Shown: positions 1-5,620 of the stretch, piece by piece
How the letters are laid out: each line of letters starts with the position of its first letter
How positions within the stretch are numbered: the first letter of the stretch is position 1
Translations under genes and position numbers: made by a program
Notes under the pieces: model-generated
The model's database searches: none
What the model saw: the letters and a program-made list of their open reading frames with translations, nothing else
Told to the model about the DNA's origin: nothing
From: Lachnospiraceae bacterium
GTDB lineage: Bacteria; Bacillota_A; Clostridia; Lachnospirales; Lachnospiraceae
NCBI GenBank assembly: GCA_024691045.1
Contig: JAILOC010000138.1
Span: 1-6,501 of the forward strand
Reading direction: 5' to 3'
DNA: 6,501 nucleotides

Positions 1-15
1 CCGTCCCCCTGTTTC
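1..15. repeat. 15-base dispersed repeat, copy 1 (possibly truncated by the window edge)
   Basis: CCGTCCCCCTGTTTC occurs here and again, exact and in the same orientation, at 2416-2430. This copy lies 20 bases before the hisA start and begins at the first base of the window, so the element may extend further left. Bases after the repeat differ between copies. A 15-mer match is not expected by chance in 6.5 kb. From memory, GGGACGG/CCGTCCC-type sequences are scattered as REP-like elements in many Firmicutes genomes; I cannot confirm that this one belongs to them. Confidence 0.6.
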
Positions 16-34
16 ACAGCTTCAAGGATAGATT

Positions 35-808
35 ATGAGATTTCGTCCCTGTATAGATATTCACAACGGAACGGTAAAGCAGATCGTCGGTTCGTCCCTT
101 AAGGATGAAGGCTCATCTGCATCCGAGAATTTCGTATCCGCGTACGATTCGGTTTACTATGCGGAAATGTTCAAAGAGCGCGGACTTAAAGGCGGACATG
201 CCATCATCCTTAATAAGAAGGGTACTCCAGAATATGAAGCTTCATATGAAGCGTGCCTGAAAGCACTTAAGGCTTATCCCGGAGGACTGCAGGTCGGCGG
301 AGGGATTCTTCCGGAGAATGCGAAAGAGTTTCTGGATGCTGGCGCATCCCACGTCATAGTCACTTCGTATGTCTTCTCGAACGGCAGGATCAACTACGAT
401 AATCTTGAGAAGATAAGCAGCGCAGTTACTCCGAAAAAGCTCGTACTCGACCTGAGCTGTAAGAAGACAGGTGATTCGTACATAGTCATGACGGACAGAT
501 GGCAGAAGGAAACACAGGCGGTGGTGGATGCAAAGCTTCTTTCAGGGCTGTCCGGTTACTGCGACGAATTCCTTATCCATGCGGTAGATTCCGAGGGCAA
601 GGCGAATGGTCCGGAAAAAGGAGTGCTTGAGATGCTGAAAGGCTTCACGCTCAGACCCGTTACATATGCCGGCGGCATTGCATCTTATGATGACATACTT
701 TCCATTCGTGATATGTGTGACGGAAAAGTTGACATCACTGTCGGTTCTGCACTCGATATCTACGGAGGAAAACTCGAGATGGATGAGATCATAAAGCTAT
801 GCTCGTAA
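35..808 (+). CDS. hisA: Eukaryotic-type HisA: phosphoribosylformimino-5-aminoimidazole carboxamide ribotide isomerase
   Basis: This cytosolic TIM-barrel enzyme isomerises ProFAR to PRFAR, the step before HisHF in histidine biosynthesis. The 257-aa product has the layout of yeast HIS6 and plant HISN3, not of the usual bacterial HisA. It opens with RPCIDIHNGTVKQIVGS (residues 4-20), and continues with YPGGLQVGGG (81-90), GASHVIVTSYVF (103-114), LDLSCKK (138-144), TDRWQK (153-158), YAGG (211-214) and VGSALDI (236-242). Asp8 and Asp139 sit where the acid/base catalytic aspartates are expected; the glycine-rich motifs form the phosphate sites. Length matches the family (about 260 aa). The ATG at 35 is preceded by AAGGA at 24-28, 6 nt upstream. 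No promoter is visible in the 34 bases available, so it could be first in its unit or the end of an operon to the left. It is closed by its own terminator. Identity is very secure. Confidence 0.96.
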   Translation: MRFRPCIDIHNGTVKQIVGSSLKDEGSSASENFVSAYDSVYYAEMFKERGLKGGHAIILNKKGTPEYEASYEACLKALKAYPGGLQVGGGILPENAKEFLDAGASHVIVTSYVFSNGRINYDNLEKISSAVTPKKLVLDLSCKKTGDSYIVMTDRWQKETQAVVDAKLLSGLSGYCDEFLIHAVDSEGKANGPEKGVLEMLKGFTLRPVTYAGGIASYDDILSIRDMCDGKVDITVGSALDIYGGKLEMDEIIKLCS

Positions 809-820
809 TTGTAAAAATAT

Positions 821-851
821 GGGCTCCGGGTACTCCCGGAGCTCTTTTTTT
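821..851 (+). terminator. Intrinsic terminator after hisA
   Basis: GCTCCGGG (823-830) and CCCGGAGC (835-842) form a perfect 8-bp GC-rich stem with a TACT loop. It is extended by a G-U and a G-C pair to 821/844 and followed directly by seven T (845-851). It starts 12 nt after the hisA stop. This is a textbook Rho-independent terminator and isolates hisA from the envelope genes downstream. Confidence 0.95.
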
Positions 852-922
852 GCCAAAAATCATTCTTTTTTGGTCAGATATAGTTAAAATTTCATAAATA
901 TTACGATATTATTGCAAATTGT

Positions 923-951
923 TTGCATTCCGATTTTTTAACGGATATAAT
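923..951 (+). promoter_or_regulatory. Sigma-A promoter of the LytM-like/bactofilin operon
   Basis: A -35 box TTGCAT (923-928) and a perfect -10 box TATAAT (946-951) are separated by 17 nt. Transcription should start near 958, giving a leader of about 30 nt before the ATG at 990. The -35 overlaps a 15-base palindrome, TGCAAATTGTTTGCA (913-927), which could be an operator. The call rests on consensus matching alone. Confidence 0.75.
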
Positions 952-989
952 TACCCATTATCGGAAAGCGTTCAGATTATGGAGGTTTA

Positions 990-1814
990 ATGGATTCACG
1001 CTTTGTGTATGTGCTTAAAGATTCCAGGCACAGAAAAAAAATCAATCGCCAGATGATCGTTGCATCAAGCGATGTTAACGAAAGGATCAGACCCGTTGTC
1101 GTTCATAAGGGACTCATCTGGTTCGGCGTGATCTTCTTAGCCATCTTTATCGGTATATCCATAGGATATTTTGCAAATGAAGCAGGTATCATAAACGGAT
1201 ATAACGAGAGTATAAATATCAGGAATGCCAGGATATCCGAGCTGGAATCGCAGATCAACAGTCTTAATGCAACCATAGCTTCCAGGGATACGGAAATACA
1301 GGTTCTGAGCCAGACGGTAAATACCAAGAGTGAAGAGCTTGGCATGCTGAATGCCCAGATTGAGAATATGTATATTCCCACCGATTTTCCCTTGAGCGGA
1401 TCCGCCTCGATGCGTACTGCCGAAGACGGCGAAATCCCTGTGATCATCTTAACCGGATCGGAAGGCGACTTCGTAAGGGCAACTGCCTGCGGAACAGTCG
1501 TCGAGATCAGGACAAATTCAAAAAGAAATGATAGCGGCTCGATAGCCGAATACTATGTCGCGGGCGAGAGCACCGACGGCAGTGATAAAGAAGTCAAAGA
1601 CCTCGGTTTCTATAACGTCATCACCATCGATCACGGCAACGGATATATGACCGTGTATATGAATGACGGTGATCCTGTTGTGTCCGAGGGTGATACTGTT
1701 TCTGTAGGAAATACACTTTACAATCTCAAAACGGGAAATACCGCATTGGGATACGAGATGATCCGCAACGGAGAATACATCGATCCCGATGAGGTCATGA
1801 TAATAAGCGGCTGA
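990..1814 (+). CDS. Single-pass membrane protein with coiled coil and zinc-ligand-less LytM (M23-like) domain
   Basis: A basic N-terminus (residues 1-40) precedes one hydrophobic segment (about 41-62). A probable extracytoplasmic coiled coil follows (about 71-127) and then a C-terminal LytM-type beta domain (about 154-270). The fold is recognisable from IDHGNGYMTVY (213-223), V-EGD-VSVGN (231-241) and RNGEYIDP (259-266). The active site is absent: the usual HLHFE is ALGYE (252-256), the YAHL histidine is Asn225, and no HxxxD motif precedes it. It is therefore probably not a peptidase. Non-catalytic LytM proteins such as EnvC and NlpD activate murein hydrolases, and M23-family genes often accompany bactofilins. 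A scaffold or activator role at the cell wall, working with the downstream bactofilin, is an inference. GGAGG at 981-985 supports the ATG at 990, although the spacing is short (4 nt). Confidence 0.85.
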   Translation: MDSRFVYVLKDSRHRKKINRQMIVASSDVNERIRPVVVHKGLIWFGVIFLAIFIGISIGYFANEAGIINGYNESINIRNARISELESQINSLNATIASRDTEIQVLSQTVNTKSEELGMLNAQIENMYIPTDFPLSGSASMRTAEDGEIPVIILTGSEGDFVRATACGTVVEIRTNSKRNDSGSIAEYYVAGESTDGSDKEVKDLGFYNVITIDHGNGYMTVYMNDGDPVVSEGDTVSVGNTLYNLKTGNTALGYEMIRNGEYIDPDEVMIISG

Positions 1815-1848
1815 TCTCTGCCGCACCTATCAAAAGGGAGTAAAGGTA

Positions 1849-2343
1849 ATGAAAAATCAGAAACTGAATATTAGCACGCTTCTTGGCAAGGGATCCGTTG
1901 TGAACGGTGATTTTGCCGCTCCTGGTTCTGCACGTATCGACGGCAAGATCACCGGAAACGTTAATGTTGAAGGTACTCTTGTAATAGGTACCAGCGGCGT
2001 GATAAAGGGCAATGTAAAATGCAGCGGCATAATTGTCGGCGGCGATATTGAAGGTAACATTATTGCTCCCGAAAGAGCGGAGCTGTCTTCCACCTCCAGG
2101 ATCATCGGAGACATCCATACCGGAAATATCATCATTGATGAGAATGCTCTTTTCCAGGGCAAGATCATCATGAGTGAAAACGGCGTACCCGAGAGGGACA
2201 GGTATAAGCTTTCCTACAAGGCAAAGGAAAGAAAGGATCAAAAGAGTGCGGCATCCGAGGTAAGGGATGCACTCGAAGATGCCAGCGAGAATGAGCCCGA
2301 GCCTGTTGAAGAAAATATCGTTGAGGCTGATTCCGAGAATTAA
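1849..2343 (+). CDS. Bactofilin (polymer-forming cytoskeletal protein)
   Basis: Bactofilins polymerise without nucleotide into filaments, often at the membrane, and position cell-wall enzymes. The 164-aa product has the family's right-handed beta-helix, about residues 14-108, built of short repeats: GSVVNGDF (15-22), ARIDGKITGNV (28-38), GVIKGNV (50-56), GGDIEGNI (64-71), SRIIGDIHTGNI (83-94) and ALFQGKI (100-106). A short N-terminal segment precedes it, as usual. The C-terminal tail is first basic (about 119-132) and then strongly acidic (about 142-164). AGGGAG at 1835-1840, 8 nt upstream, supports the ATG. The gene begins 34 nt after the LytM-like gene with no terminator between, so the two are very probably co-transcribed. 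That fits bactofilin as the scaffold for the membrane partner. Family assignment is secure; the cellular role (shape, division or sporulation) is unknown. Confidence 0.94.
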   Translation: MKNQKLNISTLLGKGSVVNGDFAAPGSARIDGKITGNVNVEGTLVIGTSGVIKGNVKCSGIIVGGDIEGNIIAPERAELSSTSRIIGDIHTGNIIIDENALFQGKIIMSENGVPERDRYKLSYKAKERKDQKSAASEVRDALEDASENEPEPVEENIVEADSEN

Positions 2344-2358
2344 ACAGACGACATATTA

Positions 2359-2388
2359 AAAGGACGGTTGCATATGCAACCGTCCTTT
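2359..2388. terminator. Perfect 30-base palindrome: bidirectional terminator between convergent genes
   Basis: The 15-base arms (2359-2373 and 2374-2388) are perfectly self-complementary, centred on GCATATGC. The stem has AAA at one end and TTT at the other, so a hairpin with a U-rich flank forms on either strand. The two inner pairs will open to make a loop. It lies 16 nt after the bactofilin stop and 43 nt beyond the end of the minus-strand regulator, the correct place to terminate both. The T tracts are short (TTTAT on plus, TTTTAATAT on minus), so termination strength is uncertain. Confidence 0.82.
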
Positions 2389-2415
2389 ATATTGCGGTGA
2401 TATGAAATACCGGAA

Positions 2416-2430
2416 CCGTCCCCCTGTTTC
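2416..2430. repeat. 15-base dispersed repeat, copy 2
   Basis: This is an exact copy of window bases 1-15 and directly abuts the stop codon (TTA at 2431-2433) of the minus-strand regulator. Bases 2414-2421 (AACCGTCC) also equal the right arm of the nearby terminator hairpin (2378-2385), so this copy could compete for pairing with the left arm at 2362-2369. Confidence 0.6.
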
Positions 2431-2730
2431 TTACTGCTTGTCCTCGTCCTTCATTCTGGCAAGAACGATATCGTATCCGTCATTTCCGTAGGTGAGGCTT
2501 CTGTTTACGCGGCTTATGGTTGCGGTGGAAGCACCGGTCTTGGCCGATATGGCGAGATATGTCTGGCCCTCCTTGAGCATCTTGGCTACCTCGAATCTCT
2601 GGGACATACTTACAAGCTCACCGATGGTGCAGAGGTCCTCGAAAAAGGAATAGCATTCCTCCACGGTCCTGAGCTCCAGGATTCCCTTGAACAGCTGATC
2701 AACTGATTCGGATCTTAATTTATCGTTCAT
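2431..2730 (-). CDS. yerC: TrpR-family transcriptional regulator, YerC/YecD type
   Basis: This small helix-turn-helix protein of 99 aa has the typical family length (about 100 aa). Hallmarks are DQLFKGILEL (11-20), VEECYSFFEDLCTIGEL (23-39), the QRFEVAKML core helix (44-52) and the TrpR-like HTH, GASTATISRVNRSL (66-79), followed by YGNDGYD (81-87). An upstream ATG at 2790 is in frame, but the start at 2730 is preferred. It has AGGAG (2742-2746, minus strand), the protein then begins like the family, and the predicted transcript starts near 2792, which would leave the longer form almost no leader. From memory, comparative genomics has proposed YerC-like proteins as histidine-biosynthesis regulators (HisR), which would fit the hisA gene nearby. 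The ligand here is not shown. Paired palindromes over its own promoter suggest autoregulation. Confidence 0.92.
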   Translation of the reverse strand: MNDKLRSESVDQLFKGILELRTVEECYSFFEDLCTIGELVSMSQRFEVAKMLKEGQTYLAISAKTGASTATISRVNRSLTYGNDGYDIVLARMKDEDKQ

Positions 2731-2783
2731 TTTTAAGGATTCTCCTTTATTGCGGTGCCTGTTAGCGGGCGTTTTCATTAATG

Positions 2784-2823
2784 CTTTCACGAGATAAAAT
2801 TTTAATACTTTATCTTGCGAAAG
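2784..2823. promoter_or_regulatory. Imperfect palindrome over the regulator's -10: candidate operator
   Basis: Left arm CTTTCACGAGATAAA (2784-2798) and right arm TTTATCTTGCGAAAG (2809-2823) are inverted with 13 of 15 positions complementary, one of the other two being a G-T pair. The 10-base centre (2799-2808) contains the predicted -10 box of the minus-strand regulator. A T tract does not follow on either strand, so a terminator is unlikely. A DNA-binding site for a dimeric repressor, plausibly the YerC-like protein itself, is the simplest reading. Confidence 0.6.
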
Positions 2824-2827
2824 TAAA
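2799..2827 (-). promoter_or_regulatory. Sigma-A promoter of the YerC-like regulator
   Basis: On the minus strand, TTTACT (2827-2822) serves as -35 and TAAAAT (2804-2799) as -10, with a 17-nt spacer. Transcription would begin near 2792, giving a leader of about 60 nt before the ATG at 2730. Both boxes are embedded in inverted repeats. Confidence 0.6.
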
Positions 2828-2850
2828 TACCAAATTATTTGGTTTTACTT
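2821..2850. promoter_or_regulatory. Second inverted repeat over the regulator's -35: candidate operator
   Basis: AAGTAAA-T-ACCAAAT (2821-2835) faces ATTTGGT-TTTACTT (2837-2850) across a single T. All 14 arm positions are complementary, apart from one extra T at 2828. It shares bases 2821-2823 with the right arm of the preceding palindrome and covers the -35 at 2822-2827. The two repeats do not share an obvious half-site, so they may bind different proteins. Confidence 0.5.
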
Positions 2851-2860
2851 AAGAAATAAG

Positions 2861-2889
2861 GTGTCAACGAGCCTTGTATCGTGTATAAT
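2861..2889 (+). promoter_or_regulatory. Sigma-A promoter of the GGDEF-STAS-ATP-grasp-MATE operon
   Basis: A perfect -10, TATAAT (2884-2889), lies 17 nt after GTGTCA (2861-2866), which matches the -35 consensus at four of six positions. The start point would be near 2896, leaving a leader of about 25 nt. A small inverted repeat, ATGAA-GTGA-TTCAT (2891-2904), spans the presumed start point. The -10 is convincing and the -35 is weak, so an activator may be involved. Confidence 0.6.
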
Positions 2890-2921
2890 TATGAAGTGAT
2901 TCATCATATCGGGGGGTATTT

Positions 2922-4142
2922 ATGGATTATGAGAAGATCATCAGCGATTTTGTAAAAAATCGCGCCGGAGAATTCATCATTACCGACAGACAGGGAAAGA
3001 TACTCTATCGAAACAGAGTAGAGAATTTCTCCGATGAACAGTGGTCGGCGTGGTCTGCGTTCAATATTGATACGGAGACGATCGATCACGAAGAAGACTG
3101 GGAGATTTCAGACAGAGCCGGTGGCAATTATTACACAGCCCGTTCCCTTCCCGTTACTCAGGACGGAAACGAGGTGATATTGCATCATGTCTATAATACC
3201 AGTCAGTACGCAACACTTCTGCGTGACGTTTCGGGCTATCTTAAGGATTGGAGAGAACTGAGTGCTTTCCAGACGGCAATGCTGGAGAAGCTTTCGGGTA
3301 ACTACGAATCCTGTCTGCCGGTTGTTCTTAAATATTTCAAAGTTTCAAGTGTCGTTATGTATATAGGCCGCGGCAGGAAGATGGAGAGACATCTTCTTGA
3401 TAAAGAGACCAAATCTATACAGAGCGCACGCATCGAAAGAGAGGATGTTTTCGACGCCACCAAGGGTGAGTTCAGAAAGCTTCCGGGTCTCGGTGACAAG
3501 GATTATCTTTGTTACATCTGTGACAGTGCCATTCACGGTACCGATTATTCACTTTACCTGTATGCCGAAGGTCTTGAGGATGATGACAGCTTCAGCATGC
3601 ATTACAACGTTATAAAGCTGTTCATTGAAAACGGATTGCTGCGTGAACAGATCACTTACGAAAGCGAGCACGACAAACTTACCGGTCTTTACAACAAGGG
3701 CAAGTATATGTCGATGCTTTCAGATTTCATGCCCAAGCAAAGCCAGGTTGCCATTTACAATATGGACGTCAACTATCTCAAGAGGACCAACGACAATCTC
3801 GGACATGAAGCGGGAGATGCACTTTTGGTCAAGGCAGCCAGAAGTCTTCAGGCTGTTGAGAGGGAGAATGTCTACGGCTTCCGTATGGGCGGAGACGAGT
3901 TTATGCTCCTTGGCTGGAACATGACCGAGACGGAAGCACAGAAGCTTAAGAAGGACTGGGAAGATGCCCTTGCCAGACTCAATGAGAACAAGGAAGAAGT
4001 CGAGTGTGTTATCGCATGCGGTCTTGCTTACGGCAAGGACGAATTCGATCTGAAGGAACTTCTTAAACTTGCGGACGACCGCATGTATGAGAATAAAGTA
4101 GCAATTAAATTGTCACGGGGAGAGGATCCTAACGCCCGGTGA
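2922..4142 (+). CDS. GGDEF diguanylate cyclase with N-terminal PAS/GAF-like sensory region
   Basis: The 406-aa product should make cyclic di-GMP from two GTP. Its C-terminal domain (about 248-395) is intact: HDKLTGLYN (250-258), metal-binding Asp282 in NMDVNYLKRTND (280-291), GHEAGD (294-299), the signature RMGGDEF (321-327) and DDRMYENK (385-392). The product-inhibition I-site is broken: the RxxD five residues before GGDEF reads RENV (314-317), so feedback by c-di-GMP is probably lost. The N-terminal part (about 1-90) resembles a PAS fold (EFIITDRQGKILYRN, 17-31). Residues about 110-240 look like a GAF-type domain, both weakly conserved. I see no transmembrane segment and no EAL domain, so it appears soluble and synthase-only. 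A G-rich ribosome binding site (2911-2916) sits 5 nt before the ATG. It is first in a four-gene operon and is divergent from the YerC-like gene. Confidence 0.93.
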   Translation: MDYEKIISDFVKNRAGEFIITDRQGKILYRNRVENFSDEQWSAWSAFNIDTETIDHEEDWEISDRAGGNYYTARSLPVTQDGNEVILHHVYNTSQYATLLRDVSGYLKDWRELSAFQTAMLEKLSGNYESCLPVVLKYFKVSSVVMYIGRGRKMERHLLDKETKSIQSARIEREDVFDATKGEFRKLPGLGDKDYLCYICDSAIHGTDYSLYLYAEGLEDDDSFSMHYNVIKLFIENGLLREQITYESEHDKLTGLYNKGKYMSMLSDFMPKQSQVAIYNMDVNYLKRTNDNLGHEAGDALLVKAARSLQAVERENVYGFRMGGDEFMLLGWNMTETEAQKLKKDWEDALARLNENKEEVECVIACGLAYGKDEFDLKELLKLADDRMYENKVAIKLSRGEDPNAR

Positions 4143-4164
4143 TCATATAAAAAAGGAGAACAAC

Positions 4165-4464
4165 ATGACTATCGACAAAACTCTTGAAGGCACCAAACTT
4201 GAGATCTCTCTTGAAGGAAGACTTGATACCATGACAGCGCCCCAGCTTGAGGAAGAGGTCAAGAACAATATCGAGGGCATCAAGGAGCTTATCTTCGATC
4301 TTAAGAATCTTGCGTATGTTTCATCCGCCGGTCTCCGTGTGCTTCTTTCCGCTCAGAAGATCATGAACAAGCAGGGAAGCATGACTATCAGGAATGCCAA
4401 TGAAGAAGTTATGGAGATCTTCGAGGTCACCGGTTTCATCGATATTCTGAATATTGAGGAGTAA
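4165..4464 (+). CDS. STAS-domain anti-sigma factor antagonist (SpoIIAA/RsbV-like)
   Basis: This 99-aa single-domain STAS protein has LEISLEGRLDT (12-22), LIFDLKNLAYVSSAGLRVLL (42-61) and a C-terminal FEVTGFIDIL (86-95). The serine in the SSAGL loop (Ser53/Ser54) occupies the site phosphorylated in SpoIIAA and RsbV. Family knowledge: unphosphorylated STAS protein binds a partner kinase/anti-sigma factor (RsbW/SpoIIAB type) and releases its target; phosphorylation switches this off. No kinase or phosphatase is encoded in the window, so its partners are unknown. AAGGAG (4153-4158) precedes the ATG. The gene follows the GGDEF gene by 22 nt with no terminator, so the two signalling proteins are made together. 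Confidence 0.93.
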   Translation: MTIDKTLEGTKLEISLEGRLDTMTAPQLEEEVKNNIEGIKELIFDLKNLAYVSSAGLRVLLSAQKIMNKQGSMTIRNANEEVMEIFEVTGFIDILNIEE

Positions 4465-4474
4465 TCCGGTTTTT

Positions 4475-5620
4475 ATGAATACTTTACCCTCAGGCTTTCA
4501 GGTCTTTAAAGACAATCTCTATACGATGATCACCGGAAAGTATCATGAAGGCAGCACCAGCCTTGATCTTCTTAACAATGCGGCTGTAATGCGTCTTTCA
4601 AGGTCCATTACCCTGCCTTCGTTCAAGGGTATTCCGGAGCTTACTCCCGAGCAGAAGAAAGCCGTGGAGGAATTCTACCGTCCGTATGTGCGTCATATGG
4701 ACGGAAAATACCATCGCCTGTATACTTACCGCTCGGGCGGAAAATTCTATCCGGAATATATTCCGGAAGATTTTTATTTTATGTATGTAGACAGGTTCTA
4801 CAATGACAGGCATGAATCCTGCTACATGGATAATAAGTGCTACTATCACAAGCTTTTCCCCGATACCAGACAGCCTCGGACAATTGTGATGCGTGTCGGG
4901 AAAAACTGGCTTGATGAAAAGGGAACGCTCCTTACCCCCGCGGAAGTCAAAAAGCGCATCATGGCGGAAGATGAGATAGTGCTTAAACAGGCGGTGTTAT
5001 CCGAGGGCGGATTCGGTGTTCACTTCATCTCGGGTGATAACAAATTTGATGAATTCAGAAAGGTGCTCCGCGGCATAAGTACCGATGTGATAATCCAGGA
5101 GCCCATAAAGCAGCACGCCGATATGGCCGCGCTTAATCCTTCATCGGTAAACACCATCCGAATCATGACATGGATCGACGGAACCGAGGTCAAAGTGCTT
5201 AGGGCGATGTCAAGGATAGGCGTCGGCGGAGACCGTGTCGATAACAGCTCACACGGCGGAGTCATCTGCGGGATAGGTGAAAACGGCCGGCTGACCGAGA
5301 CCGGAGTATTCCATGACGGACGTCAGAGTAAGACCCATCCCGAACTCGGATACAGCTTCGGCGATAAGAGGCTTGTTTATATCGACAAAGCATATGAGCT
5401 TGCCAAGAAAGCACATCCTTCGATAGGCCATTTCAGACTGGTGGGATGGGATGTTGCGATCGATGAGAACGGTGAAGCCGTACTTGTTGAAGTCAATTTC
5501 ACCCTTTGCGGTATCAATGACATGCAGGTTACCTGCGGACCTCTTTTCGGTTCCGATACCAAAAAGATGCTTGATGAAGTATTTAAAGGAAAGAAGGCCA
5601 AGTTCTCGACTTTACTATGA
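4475..5620 (+). CDS. ATP-grasp enzyme of the sugar-transfer-associated family (ATPgrasp_ST-like)
   Basis: This 381-aa protein has ATP-grasp features in its C-terminal two-thirds: a probable ATP-binding lysine in IVLKQAVLSEGGFGV (168-182), IIQEPIKQH (206-214), the family signature NPSSVNTIRIMTW (221-233), HGGVICGIG (260-268), GWDVAID (324-330) and metal-binding LVEVN (337-341). This pattern matches proteins annotated 'sugar-transfer associated ATP-grasp', found in capsule and exopolysaccharide loci. ATP-grasp enzymes usually form a carboxylate-amine or related bond via an acyl phosphate, but the substrate of this family is not established. The start is ambiguous. TTG at 4454 would overlap the STAS gene and lacks a ribosome site. 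ATG at 4475 follows AGGAG (4457-4461) at a long 13-nt spacing and is preferred. It overlaps the next gene by 4 nt, implying translational coupling. Confidence 0.85.
   Translation: MNTLPSGFQVFKDNLYTMITGKYHEGSTSLDLLNNAAVMRLSRSITLPSFKGIPELTPEQKKAVEEFYRPYVRHMDGKYHRLYTYRSGGKFYPEYIPEDFYFMYVDRFYNDRHESCYMDNKCYYHKLFPDTRQPRTIVMRVGKNWLDEKGTLLTPAEVKKRIMAEDEIVLKQAVLSEGGFGVHFISGDNKFDEFRKVLRGISTDVIIQEPIKQHADMAALNPSSVNTIRIMTWIDGTEVKVLRAMSRIGVGGDRVDNSSHGGVICGIGENGRLTETGVFHDGRQSKTHPELGYSFGDKRLVYIDKAYELAKKAHPSIGHFRLVGWDVAIDENGEAVLVEVNFTLCGINDMQVTCGPLFGSDTKKMLDEVFKGKKAKFSTLL

Noticed and set aside
1103..2241. Minus-strand open frames opposite the LytM-like and bactofilin genes
   Set aside because: They are antisense shadows of well-supported genes, with no recognisable protein motifs.
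2731..2790. N-terminal extension of the YerC-like regulator by 20 residues from the ATG at 2790
   Set aside because: The predicted transcript begins near 2792. The extension does not look like the family and includes the AGGAG site that serves the ATG at 2730.
2784..2823. Reading the long inverted repeat as a terminator or RNA element
   Set aside because: No T tract follows either arm, no gene ends there, and it sits on a promoter between divergent genes, so a DNA operator is the better explanation.
3397..3924. Plus-strand open frames at 3397-3615 and 3625-3924
   Set aside because: They lie inside the GGDEF gene in another frame, show no family resemblance and have no ribosome sites; the GGDEF frame explains this DNA.
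4454..4474. TTG start for the ATP-grasp gene, overlapping the STAS gene
   Set aside because: No ribosome binding site precedes it, whereas the ATG at 4475 has AGGAG upstream, though at a long spacing.
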